This document shows, one piece after another, positions 31,733 through 41,150 of a DNA stretch of 64,000 bases. The stretch is from the NCBI GenBank assembly GCA_900318645.1, contig ONLH01000032.1, positions 59,972 to 123,971 on the forward strand, given 5' to 3'. Source of the DNA: an uncultured Prevotellaceae bacterium. GTDB taxonomy: Bacteria > Bacteroidota > Bacteroidia > Bacteroidales > Muribaculaceae. A model generated the notes under the pieces. The model saw only the letters and a list, made by a program, of their open reading frames with translations. It searched no databases and was not told the DNA's origin. How positions within the stretch are numbered: position 1 is the stretch's first letter; every line of letters begins with the position of its first letter. The position numbers and the translations under genes are program-made.

Positions 31733-32764
31733 ATGAGAAGAGTACTGCCCCTGATGTTGGCCCTTGTGGTGGCAATTGCCGTGATGGTGATTGTCAACCT
31801 GTTCATCGGTTCTGTCAAGATACCGGTAGGTGACATTTGTAGCATCCTTATCGGGCAGGGCAGTGAAAACGAAATCTGGACCAACATCATCCTCAGTTCC
31901 AGATTACCCCAAGTGCTCACCGCCATTGCGGCGGGGGCGGGCCTAGCCGTGAGTGGCCTGATGATGCAGACCATCTTCCACAACCCACTTGCAGGACCAT
32001 CCATTTTGGGTATCTCCAACGGCGCCAGTCTGGGCGTCGCTTTTGTCGTGCTGTTGTCAGGACAGTTGGGTGGGGTAGCGTTGAGTTCGTTGGGCTATCT
32101 GGGCGATGCAGCGGTATCGGTTGCCGCTATCATCGGTGCCATTGCTGTGATGATGCTGATTGTGTGGATTTCGGGCAAGGTTCGGGGAAATGTCACGTTG
32201 TTGATTATCGGTGTGATGATTGGCTACCTCGCCACTGCCATTATCGGCGTCTTGAAATTCCTCAGTCCCGAGGAGGATGTCAAGGCCTTTGTGGTGTGGG
32301 GACTCGGCTCGTTCTCGCGTGTCTCGGGTGACCAGATGATACTTTTTGTCGTGCTCATGTGCATTCTGCTGCCCTTGAGTTTCCTGCTCGTCAAGTCCCT
32401 GAACGCTATGCTGCTGGGTGACCGTTATGCCGCCAACTTGGGCGTCAACGTCAAGCGGGCCCGCACTTGGATCATCATTTGCTCAGGTACGCTGGTCGCT
32501 ATCGTCACTGCCTATTGCGGCCCCATTATGTTTATCGGTATGGCTGTGCCCCATTTGGCCCGCGGTATCTTCCGCACCAGCGACCACTGGAAACTCATGC
32601 CCGCTACGGCATTGTGTGGTTCGTTGCTGGCCCTCATCTGTAACCTCATTGCAAGAGCCCCAGGATTTGAAGGCGCCATGCCCGTCAACAGCGTCACCGC
32701 CCTCATCGGCGCCCCCATCATCATCTACGTCCTCTACCGCCGCCGCAAGACCTCCTACGAGTAA
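31733..32764 (+). CDS. btuC: FecCD-type ABC transporter permease (BtuC-like)
   Basis: 343 residues, with about ten hydrophobic segments. Typical FecCD/BtuC motifs: LSSRLPQVLTAIAAGAGLAV, SGLMMQTIFHNPLAGPSILG, VWGLGSFSRVSGDQ, LGDRYAANLGVNVKRARTW, and GPIMFIGMAVPHLARGIFRT. It forms the inner-membrane channel that works with BtuF and an ATPase. No ATPase gene follows: the next gene converges and its end overlaps this one by 10 bases. The ATPase would have to come from elsewhere. Confidence 0.88.
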   Translation: MRRVLPLMLALVVAIAVMVIVNLFIGSVKIPVGDICSILIGQGSENEIWTNIILSSRLPQVLTAIAAGAGLAVSGLMMQTIFHNPLAGPSILGISNGASLGVAFVVLLSGQLGGVALSSLGYLGDAAVSVAAIIGAIAVMMLIVWISGKVRGNVTLLIIGVMIGYLATAIIGVLKFLSPEEDVKAFVVWGLGSFSRVSGDQMILFVVLMCILLPLSFLLVKSLNAMLLGDRYAANLGVNVKRARTWIIICSGTLVAIVTAYCGPIMFIGMAVPHLARGIFRTSDHWKLMPATALCGSLLALICNLIARAPGFEGAMPVNSVTALIGAPIIIYVLYRRRKTSYE

Positions 32765-34509
32765 TAAATCTTCCCATTATCATCAATTAGAAGGACAGTA
32801 AGCATCCCTTTAGGCAATAATGGGGCGCAGTATTGTGTGCAATGCTTGATGACGACGGTGGCAAAGTCCTGCAACTTGGCTGCAGGAATCCTGTCCCAGA
32901 GTTCACGGGCGAGGGTGAGGTCACTGATGTCGATGTTGATGCCAGCCTCGTTGAGCATGCTCATGACGAAATCTTTGTCCATTGTGACGTGACGGCTGTG
33001 GGTGTCGAGGTTGCCTGCCGCGAGTTTCACGGCCTTGCCCAGCATCACTCCCATCGTGACGTTCTTGATGTCGAGTTCATTGGCGATGGCCAACGTCTCC
33101 CCAATATAATTCCCATATTCCACAAAGGCCTGCTGTGGCAGGTCGGTGTATTGCGCTTTTACAAAGCGCTCACTCTTGCCGCCACTGTTGATGACCACCC
33201 GGTCGCTGCCCGAAGCCTTAGCGACCTGCATGCACTTGCGGATGCTCGCCACAAATGCCTCCTCACTGAATGGCTTGACGATGCCCGAAACGCCGATGAT
33301 GCTGATACCGCCCTCAATGCCCAAGCGCGGATTGAAGGTGCGGCGGGCAATCTCGGCACCTTGCGGCACACTGATGGTGATGCTGACATTTTCCTTGATA
33401 TTGTCGCGCAGCATCTGGCGCGGGGCCTTGTTGATGGCAGGCTCTCCTGGCGGAAAATCAAAACCAGGCACAGTGAACCGTCCGACCCCCTCACCGCCTA
33501 ATATCTCAAAATAGTCGCTAGGCTTGACGCTTGCCCGTATCTCTATGCCGTTGGTAACATCAGGGTCATCACCAGACTGCTTATAAACTGATGCGTAGCC
33601 ATCGCCATAACTCACGGGCACAAAGATGGTCTCTCCATCAGGAAGAACAACTGGTACCTGATCGGGCATCTCACCTGTGGTCAGGCGTCGGGTCGCAGCA
33701 ATGGCTGCAGCCGTGGCACAAGTGCCCGTTGTCAAGCCGCTGTGCAACGGATAAAACTCCGGCAACAGCCGTTCCACCATCCGTCGCAGGCCATGAGGAC
33801 CGTTGACGTGCTCAACAGTGATGTCATCGGCTGTAGGATATTCAGGCCGTTCAACGACAAAGACTTTGATACCCGCTTGCCGTGCAGCATGGACTTTCTC
33901 TTCAAAGCCGCCACTCGTCCCGCTTTCCTTGGTGATGATGGCTTGAGGATGCAGCTGATTCATCAACGATGCGGTATCGTCTTTTTCGTAGTAAACGAGG
34001 TGGTCTGAGGGAAATCCTGCTTTCTGCGCCAATGCCTGCGATTCATCACGCTTCAGAATGCGGAACCAGCATTCATGGTCTTGCCAATATGCCTGCAGAC
34101 GACTAATTGTATTGACTCCCGTGAGAGCCAACAGACGATTAACGCCATGCGTTTTCAGTTGGTATATGGCATCGTCATAATCTTTGCACCAAACGAACTC
34201 CTCGTCATGAGGCGGGTAGATGCGGTCATAGCGAATAATCGGTACTCCGATTTGCCCAGCCAAGTCGACGACATTGCGGTGCAGATTGACGGCAAACGGA
34301 TGGGCGGCATCAACAATAAGCCTAATGTCATGCTCCTGGCAAAATGCGATCATCTCGGGCACTTCCATCGCACCAGTGACATGGTGGCCGTGCACGAGCT
34401 GGATATCCTGTGTGTCGCTACGCGTGGAATAGCAGTAAGTGGCGCCCGATTCTTCGAGCACCTTAGCCGCCATGCGGCCCTCTGTCGTTCCACCGAATAC
34501 CAGAATCAT
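32755..34509 (-). CDS. cbiJ-cbiD: CbiJ-CbiD fusion (precorrin-6A reductase + C1 methylation protein)
   Basis: 584 residues in two parts. Residues 1-250 are CbiJ/CobK: MILVFGGTTEGRMAAKVLEE, LIVDAAHPFAVNLHRNVVDL, LALTGVNTISRLQAYW and IITKESGTSGGFEEKVHAAR; this part reduces cobalt-precorrin-6A. Residues 255-584 are CbiD: YPLHSGLTTGTCATAAAIAA, VGRFTVPGFDFPPGEPAINK, GISIIGVSGIVKPFSEEA, VMLGKAVKLAAGNLDTHSRH, needed for methylation at C1. The two act on nearby steps of the anaerobic ring-contraction path. It overlaps cbiG-cbiF by 4 bases and is the last gene of the ring operon. Confidence 0.92.
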   Translation of the reverse strand: MILVFGGTTEGRMAAKVLEESGATYCYSTRSDTQDIQLVHGHHVTGAMEVPEMIAFCQEHDIRLIVDAAHPFAVNLHRNVVDLAGQIGVPIIRYDRIYPPHDEEFVWCKDYDDAIYQLKTHGVNRLLALTGVNTISRLQAYWQDHECWFRILKRDESQALAQKAGFPSDHLVYYEKDDTASLMNQLHPQAIITKESGTSGGFEEKVHAARQAGIKVFVVERPEYPTADDITVEHVNGPHGLRRMVERLLPEFYPLHSGLTTGTCATAAAIAATRRLTTGEMPDQVPVVLPDGETIFVPVSYGDGYASVYKQSGDDPDVTNGIEIRASVKPSDYFEILGGEGVGRFTVPGFDFPPGEPAINKAPRQMLRDNIKENVSITISVPQGAEIARRTFNPRLGIEGGISIIGVSGIVKPFSEEAFVASIRKCMQVAKASGSDRVVINSGGKSERFVKAQYTDLPQQAFVEYGNYIGETLAIANELDIKNVTMGVMLGKAVKLAAGNLDTHSRHVTMDKDFVMSMLNEAGINIDISDLTLARELWDRIPAAKLQDFATVVIKHCTQYCAPLLPKGMLTVLLIDDNGKIYYS

Positions 34510-36293
34510 TTCTCAGTTCTATCGTCACCCTTTCTAAACAGGTGAGTGAAATGTTTGTTATATAATTCCGAAAGGCCCTTGCGGTTGTCGATCGCCTCGC
34601 CCACGACGAGCATCGTGGTCAACGTGAGGTTATTGTTGTGGACAATCTTGGCCAAGTCCTTCAATACACCTCGGTAGATGCGTTGGTCGGGCCATGTGAG
34701 GTGGTAGCAAGCGGCAACGGGGGTATCCTCGGGATATTCCGTGAGCAGTTCCCGCTGCACATCATCCACGATGGCGGCACTCAAGAAGATGCACATCGTG
34801 CTTTGGCTGCGGGCCAGCAGGTGCAACTGCTCTTTCTCGGGCATGGGCGTGCGGCCCTCGCCACGCGTCAGGATGATAGTCTGGGTGCGCTCGGGAATGG
34901 TGAACTGGCTCCTCAGTTCGGCTGCTGCAGCAAGGAATGACGAGATGCCCGGCGTGATGTGATAATGCATCCCATGCTGGTCAAAGAATGCCATCTGCTC
35001 CTGTATTGCCCCGAAGATGCACGGGTCGCCCGTGTGCAGGCGCACGATGAATTTACCCTGATCATAGAATTCCTTCATCAACGCGCATTGCTCTTCCAGA
35101 TTCATGCTTGCCGAACTGCGAACAACGGCACCGGGTTTGGCACACAAGGTCAATTCCCGCGGTACCAACGAACCCGCATACAGAATCAGGTCGGCACGTT
35201 CCAGCATCTTGCGGCCTCTTACTGATACCAAATCGGGGTCACCTGGGCCAGCACCCACTATCTCGATGTGGCCTTGCTGATGACGCAGGTATTGATGGTC
35301 GATGGCCAATGCCACCGTGAAATTCTTGCCTTTAATCTTCGGTACTATCAGTTTGCCGTGGTTGGAGCCAAGGATGGCAGCAGCCTCACACACGCTTGGC
35401 GTGCCCACATGTTTAGCCACCGTGTCACTCGGATTGGGCACTTCAACGGCTGCCAACTGTTCAGCGGTGAAGAACTCAACTTCCTCGTTATATCCTTCCT
35501 TTAAAAGTCGTACAAACGGTTCATCGGCCTTGACGTCTATCGTGCAGTAGCGGCAAGCGCACGGCAGGATGCCCCATTTAGCAAGCACCTCGTCCATCTG
35601 GTCGTAGATAAATTTGTAATCCTCGGGATGATGAGCCAGCCCGAAGCCGATAGTCCCGACCATGGGTACAAAGTGCAATGACAACATGCCCTCAGGTGCA
35701 TAGCGGCGGAATGGCGTGACCATAATGATGAGTCGGTATTTTTGGGGGTCGGCCTCGCTGATGTCGTTGATGATGGTGACATGGTCGGGAAGGGTCTTTT
35801 CCAAATAGTCGGTACCCCCATCGCTCACTTCCATCAGCAGGGCGGTGGGTTTGCGGTTGACAAAGGTGAAGATGCAGGCGTTCATGTCATCTTCGCTGGC
35901 TACTGGCCAGTTGAAGCGTTCTTCCAGCGTATCCAGCGCCCACAGTCCCGCATTGTCGCTTTGGGTGGTAATCACGGGATCGGCCCCCAAAGCCGAAGCT
36001 ACTCGCCGCGTCAACTCATTGGCTCCGCCCACATGGCCCGACAAAACCGAAACAGTATGGTTGCCCATACTATCAACGCAGATAACGGCCGGGTCGGTAT
36101 GCTTGTCTTCGATGAGCGATGCTATCGTGCGCACACAAATGCCCATCGCGCCAATAAAGATGAAGGCGTCAAAGTCTTTCCATCGCTTGGACACTTCGGA
36201 GCGTCGGATAATCGAGGCTTGGAACTCTTGCTGGAGGGTGTCGGCTAGATGGCGTCCCTCGTCGCTTATTGGGATGATGGCTATCTTTTGCAT
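34506..36293 (-). CDS. cbiG-cbiF: CbiG-CbiF fusion (ring opening + precorrin-4 C11 methyltransferase)
   Basis: 595 residues starting MQKIAIIPISDEGRHLADTL at 36293; longer frames upstream lie inside cbiET. Residues 1-340 are CbiG: FDAFIFIGAMGICVRTIASL, SVLSGHVGGANELTRRVASA, GIGFGLAHHPEDYK-like and HVGTPSVCEAAAILGS; this part opens the lactone ring with loss of acetaldehyde. Residues 348-595 are CbiF/CobM: IEIVGAGPGDPDLVSVRGRK, LILYAGSLVPRELTLCAKPG, RLHTGDPCIFGAIQEQMAFF. It overlaps cbiET by 13 bases. Its presence indicates the oxygen-independent, early-cobalt pathway. Confidence 0.92.
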   Translation of the reverse strand: MQKIAIIPISDEGRHLADTLQQEFQASIIRRSEVSKRWKDFDAFIFIGAMGICVRTIASLIEDKHTDPAVICVDSMGNHTVSVLSGHVGGANELTRRVASALGADPVITTQSDNAGLWALDTLEERFNWPVASEDDMNACIFTFVNRKPTALLMEVSDGGTDYLEKTLPDHVTIINDISEADPQKYRLIIMVTPFRRYAPEGMLSLHFVPMVGTIGFGLAHHPEDYKFIYDQMDEVLAKWGILPCACRYCTIDVKADEPFVRLLKEGYNEEVEFFTAEQLAAVEVPNPSDTVAKHVGTPSVCEAAAILGSNHGKLIVPKIKGKNFTVALAIDHQYLRHQQGHIEIVGAGPGDPDLVSVRGRKMLERADLILYAGSLVPRELTLCAKPGAVVRSSASMNLEEQCALMKEFYDQGKFIVRLHTGDPCIFGAIQEQMAFFDQHGMHYHITPGISSFLAAAAELRSQFTIPERTQTIILTRGEGRTPMPEKEQLHLLARSQSTMCIFLSAAIVDDVQRELLTEYPEDTPVAACYHLTWPDQRIYRGVLKDLAKIVHNNNLTLTTMLVVGEAIDNRKGLSELYNKHFTHLFRKGDDRTEK

Positions 36294-37468
36294 TTCAGTA
36301 TTTCGATTGGGTTGTTGTCGTTTAGGATAATGCGTGTAGGTGGCTCTTTCTTCAAGCCCAACTCGGTACATGCCTCGTTAAACAGTTGATGGCTGTCGGT
36401 ATGCACCATGGGCGAGGTGACGCTGTTCATCACGATGCAGCCGTCATCTGTCATGACGGACAGCACACGAGCCATGATTTCCTTGAGGTGACCGCCATGC
36501 CCGCCAATGAATACGGCATCAGGGCGGGGTAGGGCATCGAGATTGGTTTCAAGGAAATCCCCGATGTGCCAACTGATGCCAGGAGCACCGAAACGTTGGC
36601 TGTTCTCCTGAATCAATGCCTCGCACTCGGGCCGAATCTCAAATGCCTCGACGTGCAGGTGCGGGAATTGCAGCCGTGCCTCGATGGACACGCTACCTGT
36701 ACAGAAACCGATGTCCCACAGGACGCTCTTCTGCGGCAGCTCAAGCGCTTGTAATGTCAATAGACGAATCGGCGCCTTGGTAATCATCTTTTCCCTACCA
36801 TCGAGCAAGGCAAATTCACTCTCGGGTATGCCGTAGGGCCTCGCCTTGGCATGGCCGCACAGAATCAAACAATTAGGATAGTCAAACTCATGTTTGGCAG
36901 CCTCCTCAAGCGACAGCGTCGTGATGCGTTCCTCTTCGGGATTGCCCAAATGCTCGCCTACATGCATTTGATATCCGTCATAGCCGTATTCCAGCATCCT
37001 GTGTGCGATGGCGGCGGGTGTATGCTCCCGATCGGTCAACACGCCGATTTTGCCAGCCCGCTCAATCAGTGCCCGGTCAAACTCGGGCCAGGGGCGTCCC
37101 GTCAGCGAGACGATGCGCATATCGTGATAGGGCATCACCAGGCGGTGCGCCAGCAGTTGCAGCGAGTTGAAGGATGGGAATAGTACAATCTCGGCATCAG
37201 GCTCCTTGCGCTTGATGGTGTTGGCAAACCCGAAAAACAGTGGGTCTCCGCTGGCAAATACAATCACTTCGTCGTGGTATTGCTCAAAGACCGCATCCAG
37301 CGGCGTAGTGATGTCAATCCACTTGGAACCTTCGGGCAGATAAGGTGCGACGAGCCCGTAGTGACGCTTGCCTCCCGAGAAAATGCGCCCTTTGCAGATG
37401 ATACTGATTACCTCCGGCGGAAAATAAGGCCGTGGCGCGTCACTGATGCCTATAACGTAAAACTTCAT
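36281..37468 (-). CDS. cbiET: CbiE-CbiT fusion (precorrin-6Y methyltransferase / decarboxylase)
   Basis: 395 residues. The N-terminal half is the CbiE tetrapyrrole methylase: FYVIGISDAPRPYFPPEVIS, VIVFASGDPLFFGFANTI, FPSFNSLQLLAHRLVMPYHD. The C-terminal half is CbiT, a class I SAM methyltransferase: VLWDIGFCTGSVSIEARLQF with the SAM loop, AFEIRPECEALIQENSQRFG, AVFIGGHGGHLKEIM. Together they methylate C5 and C15 and decarboxylate the side chain at C12. The same fused arrangement is known as CobL. It lies 50 bases after cbiH-cbiC. Confidence 0.93.
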   Translation of the reverse strand: MKFYVIGISDAPRPYFPPEVISIICKGRIFSGGKRHYGLVAPYLPEGSKWIDITTPLDAVFEQYHDEVIVFASGDPLFFGFANTIKRKEPDAEIVLFPSFNSLQLLAHRLVMPYHDMRIVSLTGRPWPEFDRALIERAGKIGVLTDREHTPAAIAHRMLEYGYDGYQMHVGEHLGNPEEERITTLSLEEAAKHEFDYPNCLILCGHAKARPYGIPESEFALLDGREKMITKAPIRLLTLQALELPQKSVLWDIGFCTGSVSIEARLQFPHLHVEAFEIRPECEALIQENSQRFGAPGISWHIGDFLETNLDALPRPDAVFIGGHGGHLKEIMARVLSVMTDDGCIVMNSVTSPMVHTDSHQLFNEACTELGLKKEPPTRIILNDNNPIEILKCKR

Positions 37469-37518
37469 TTCGATTTCTGTTGATTAAAACTTTGCGACTT
37501 TGCGGCTTAGCGTGAGGA

Positions 37519-38919
37519 TTACAGGTCTCGTCCCGGCTTGAGTTGTTCGGCATCGTCAAAGGTCAAGATGGCGTTGCACAGGGTTGCTGCCAAGTTGCTG
37601 CCGCCCTTGCGCCCCTCGACGATGATTTTGGGAATAGCTTTGAACGGCTTGACCATGTGTTTGGACTCGCGCACATGCACAAAGCCCACTGGCGCGGCGA
37701 TGATGCCGGCAGGATGAGCCTTGCCCTTGCGGATGAGGTCACACAGCTCCATCAATGCCGTCGGCGCATTGCCGAAGGCGAACAACGCATCGGGATGCTC
37801 CTCAACGGCGAGGCGGATGCCTGCCTGGGTGCGTGTGATGCCTTGAGCCGCAGCCATCTCGGCAGCCCGTGGGTCGCTTAGGTAGCACTTGGCTTCCACA
37901 CCTAACCGTGCCAATGCTCCCTTGCGGATGCCGCTGGTCACCATCGTCACATCAGTTACAATGGTCTTTAACTCTCCGTTTGCAACCTTATGATAAAGTG
38001 TCTCAACAGCGCCCTCGTCGGTATAGAGGATACGCTCCATCTCAAAGTCGGCGGTCGTGTGGATGGCATGCAGCAGTGCCCACTTGTGGTCAAGTGGAAT
38101 ATCTTTATTGCGGAGTTCGCTCTCAATGGTACGGAACGACTCTATCATAATCTGCTGGCCAGGCTTGATGGCTTCATCGTTGCGCTCACGGTAGTAGCCG
38201 CGTGGCGTGACAATGAGTCCGTCATGTATATAGGACTGCGAATTGCCGATAAGAATCACAGTGAACATATCCACGTCCTCGGGGTCAAACTCGCTGAGGG
38301 TAGTTACTTTGATTTCCTGCTCATTACGCCCTGCCTGTCTGACGTAGCCGACAGGCGTTTCTGCCGACCGTTGCTGCAGGAACAACTCCACCAAGCGATA
38401 CAATTGCCAGTAGCGACCGTTGGACTTGGGATTATAGATAGCGGTGACAAAGTCGCCGACGGCAGCGGCCTTGATACGGCGTTCAATGACCTCCCACGGG
38501 GTCATCAGGTCGCTCAGCGAAATGATACACAGATCATGGCCGATGGGAGCACCCAACAGCGAGGCGGCTTTCTGGAAGGCCGAGATGCCGGGCATGGATT
38601 CAATCTCCACATCAGAATTGCGTTCTCGCTTCATTTCATAGACGAGCGGTGTCATGCCGTAGATGCCAGCATCGCCCGATGAAATAACCACGACGGTCTT
38701 GCCTTGCTCGGCCAGTTCAAAGGCCTGCTCGGCACGCTCGCGTTCCTTCTTCATGCCCGTGTCGATGCATTCGCACCCATCCTGGACATACTCTTCGATA
38801 AACTGGAAATAGTATTTATACCCCACAATAGCATCTGCCGACCGTACTGCGTCGAGTACGGCAGGCGTGATGTCTTCTTTACTGCCAGGCCCTATGCCTG
38901 CTACGATTATCTTACCCAT
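37519..38919 (-). CDS. cbiH-cbiC: CbiH-CbiC fusion (precorrin-3B methyltransferase + precorrin-8X methylmutase)
   Basis: 466 residues. Residues 1-245 are CbiH/CobJ: IIVAGIGPGSKEDITPAVLD, VVVISSGDAGIYGMTPLVYE, GISAFQKAASLLGAPIGHDL, FVTAIYNPKSNGRYWQLYRL; this part methylates C17 with ring contraction. Residues 250-466 are CbiC/CobH: IMIESFRTIESELRNKDI, LHAIHTTADFEMERILYTD with the catalytic His, IVTDVTMVTSGIRKGALARL, and IIVEGRKGGSNLAATLCNAI. CbiC moves the C11 methyl to C12 to give cobyrinic acid. First gene of the ring operon. Confidence 0.93.
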   Translation of the reverse strand: MGKIIVAGIGPGSKEDITPAVLDAVRSADAIVGYKYYFQFIEEYVQDGCECIDTGMKKERERAEQAFELAEQGKTVVVISSGDAGIYGMTPLVYEMKRERNSDVEIESMPGISAFQKAASLLGAPIGHDLCIISLSDLMTPWEVIERRIKAAAVGDFVTAIYNPKSNGRYWQLYRLVELFLQQRSAETPVGYVRQAGRNEQEIKVTTLSEFDPEDVDMFTVILIGNSQSYIHDGLIVTPRGYYRERNDEAIKPGQQIMIESFRTIESELRNKDIPLDHKWALLHAIHTTADFEMERILYTDEGAVETLYHKVANGELKTIVTDVTMVTSGIRKGALARLGVEAKCYLSDPRAAEMAAAQGITRTQAGIRLAVEEHPDALFAFGNAPTALMELCDLIRKGKAHPAGIIAAPVGFVHVRESKHMVKPFKAIPKIIVEGRKGGSNLAATLCNAILTFDDAEQLKPGRDL

Positions 38920-38927
38920 ATCAGTCG

Positions 38928-38935
38928 CAAATTTA
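38928..38935 (-). promoter_or_regulatory. -7 element of the corrin-ring operon
   Basis: Minus-strand TAAATTTG matches TAnnTTTG and is 8 bases before the ATG of cbiH-cbiC, so the mRNA has a very short leader and no room for a riboswitch. Confidence 0.65.
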
Positions 38936-38950
38936 GCAAAAATAGTAAAA

Positions 38951-38981
38951 ATGGAGGTACTGTCTCACGACAATCCTCCAT
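38951..38981 (-). terminator. Rho-independent terminator after the TonB receptor
   Basis: ATGGAGG and CCTCCAT form the outer stem and TGTC/GACA the inner stem, followed on the minus strand by TTTTTACTATTTTTG. It ends the riboswitch operon just before the promoter of the ring operon. Confidence 0.85.
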
Positions 38982-38999
38982 AATGATTACAATATAAGG

Positions 39000-41066
39000 T
39001 TACTTGATTTTCAATTTCAGTCCAACCACGAGCATGCGTCCCGGGGAATACAGGGCATACTTGCGGTTGGATGAGTCGATGCGGCGGTCCACCTTGTCAA
39101 AGATGTTGTCGATGCCGATGCTCGGTTCCAGATACAAATGCTTCAACCCGTCAAACGAGTGAGACGTGTTCAGGTTCCAGACACCGTAGCCTGGCGCGTC
39201 CTCATAGTCGGGATAGTAGGTCTTGGACTGCAACCTGCCGTTGACGTTCACGTTCAGGCCGTAGTTGCCCCAACTGTGGTAATAGTTGGCGGCAATAGTG
39301 GCGGCATGGCGGATGCTGCGCTCCAGCGGTGTCCATTGGTCTCCGCTACAGGTGCGGGCATAGGTGTAAACGTAGTTGGCCGACAGGTTGAAACCCCTGA
39401 ACAGGTTAGCCGAGACGTTGACCTGCACGCCCTTGACGTCACCCTTGTCGCTGTTTTTATACAGCGAGTAACGCTCGAGTTTCTGCGCTTGGTCATCAGT
39501 CATTTCGGGAAATTCAGCTCGTAGCATCGCCAGTGAGGTGGCATCCACGTCTATATTATCCCTGATGACCATGTCGTTGATGCGGTTCAAATATCCTGTC
39601 ACACTCACGGCAAGGATATTGCTGCGGTACTCGGCATTGAGCGAGAAATAGTTGCTCTTCTCGGGCTTGAGATCCTTGTTGCCGAAGATGATCTGTGCCT
39701 TGCCGCGGTTGACCGAGAAGTAGTGGTAATACAATTCGTCAAGACCTGGAGCACGGAAGCCTGCCGAATAGGTGGCACGCAGACGGAAGTTGCCAGGAGC
39801 ATACATCAGCGTGGCCTTGGGCGTGAGGTGCCAGTTGAAGGTCTCGTGATAGGTCAAGCGCAACCCCACCGTAGCGGTGAGTCGGTCAAAAAAGGTCATC
39901 TCGTGCTGGGCAAAGGCGGCTGCCGTATAGGCGTTCTGGTTGATGTTGCCCGAGGTCGCGTTCAGATAGTCTTTGCGCCAATCGGCACCAAAGATAGTCG
40001 TGGAGTGCTTCATCAGCCCTAGGATGGCCTTGAGTTGGCCTTCCATCGAGCGCTGCTTCTTGGACTGCACATAGTCGTCGATGGCGTAGTCCTTGGTGAT
40101 GACGTCATACTGCTTGCCATAGCGGAAACGGTCAACAGTGAAGTCGGCCTGCAACGAGTTGCGGCTCGTGAACTTGTAGATGCCGCCCACGTTCCAGCGC
40201 AGGCCCTTGTAGCGCATCTCATAGTCGGTGCCACCCGTGATGTCCTTGCGGGTTTCGGGGCGGTCGGTAATCTTGTAGGAATAGTCGATGCCTGCATTCA
40301 ACGCCAATTGCTCGTTGGGAGCATAGGTGAACTTTTGGCCCACGAGGTTAGCGCGGTAGCCCGTGAAGAAGGGGGCAATGGTCGGTTGGGTCTCGGTTTC
40401 CGAACCTTTGACATATTCCACATCGTTGATGCGGTAACTGTCAGCACGGTCTCGTGAAAAAGAGGTATAGGAGCCGAATCCGTTCTTGAAGATGTCCAGC
40501 GTGATGTTCTCTGTCAGTTGGCCGTGGCCCGACACACGCGTATCGCTGCCGAGGGATACCAGTTGCTGGGTGGGCTGGTCGGTGATGATATTGATGACAC
40601 CGGCAATGGCGTCCGAGCCATAGAGCGACGAGGCTGCTCCGTCAAGCACCTCGATGCGCTTCACGCGTGCCATGTTGATGCGGTTCAGGTCAACATTGTT
40701 GGAGATGTCGCCCGTCAACTTCTGGCCGTTAATCAATATAAGGATATACTTGTTGCCAAGTCCGTTGAGCCTCAGGAAGGTGCCCATTGAGTTAGGTGCC
40801 ATCGACACCTGCGGCATCATGCGCGTCAAGGCGCCGTCAAAGGTGGTGATGCCTTGTTCCTTGATTTCCTGGCGGCTGAGCACATGGACGGGCGTGGCGG
40901 TGGATTTCAGGCGCTGATGGTGACCTGATCCGGTCACAACCACGGGATTTAAGGTATAAGAGCGGCCCGTCATTGACGAGTCGCTGCGTTCCATCTTGTG
41001 GATTTGTGAAAATGCGGCACTCCCCGTGAGGAGTGCCACAGCTATAATCAATAGCCTTTTGTTCAT
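39000..41066 (-). CDS. btuB: BtuB-like TonB-dependent receptor 1
   Basis: 688 residues. Signal peptide (MNKRLLIIAVALLTGSAAFS), then a plug domain with NPVVVTGSGHHQRLKSTATP as the TonB-box region. LRLNGLGNKYILILINGQKL, VKRIEVLDGAASSLYGSDAI and AGVINIITDQP are classic BtuB-like plug motifs. The beta-barrel ends with a typical YALYSPGRMLVVGLKLKIK terminus with aromatic and hydrophobic alternation. It transports corrinoid, or a related large ligand, across the outer membrane using TonB energy. Last gene of the B12-riboswitch operon, 84 bases after cbiK. Corrinoid specificity is inferred from context. Confidence 0.9.
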   Translation of the reverse strand: MNKRLLIIAVALLTGSAAFSQIHKMERSDSSMTGRSYTLNPVVVTGSGHHQRLKSTATPVHVLSRQEIKEQGITTFDGALTRMMPQVSMAPNSMGTFLRLNGLGNKYILILINGQKLTGDISNNVDLNRINMARVKRIEVLDGAASSLYGSDAIAGVINIITDQPTQQLVSLGSDTRVSGHGQLTENITLDIFKNGFGSYTSFSRDRADSYRINDVEYVKGSETETQPTIAPFFTGYRANLVGQKFTYAPNEQLALNAGIDYSYKITDRPETRKDITGGTDYEMRYKGLRWNVGGIYKFTSRNSLQADFTVDRFRYGKQYDVITKDYAIDDYVQSKKQRSMEGQLKAILGLMKHSTTIFGADWRKDYLNATSGNINQNAYTAAAFAQHEMTFFDRLTATVGLRLTYHETFNWHLTPKATLMYAPGNFRLRATYSAGFRAPGLDELYYHYFSVNRGKAQIIFGNKDLKPEKSNYFSLNAEYRSNILAVSVTGYLNRINDMVIRDNIDVDATSLAMLRAEFPEMTDDQAQKLERYSLYKNSDKGDVKGVQVNVSANLFRGFNLSANYVYTYARTCSGDQWTPLERSIRHAATIAANYYHSWGNYGLNVNVNGRLQSKTYYPDYEDAPGYGVWNLNTSHSFDGLKHLYLEPSIGIDNIFDKVDRRIDSSNRKYALYSPGRMLVVGLKLKIK

Positions 41067-41084
41067 TATCAGTCTATAGTTTTT

Positions 41085-41139
41085 AGTTTTCAGTTGTCAG
41101 TTATTTGCGGATGCCGCTGAAAACTGACAACTGAAAACT
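41085..41139 (-). repeat. Long inverted repeat between cbiK and TonB receptor 1
   Basis: AGTTTTCAGTTGTCAGTT at 41085-41102 has its perfect 18-base reverse complement at 41122-41139, with 19 bases between. In the transcript this forms a very stable hairpin in the cbiK-receptor spacer. It uses the same AACTGAAAACTG word as the repeat at 22975-23037. Confidence 0.85.
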
Positions 41140-41150
41140 GCAAAACGCAT

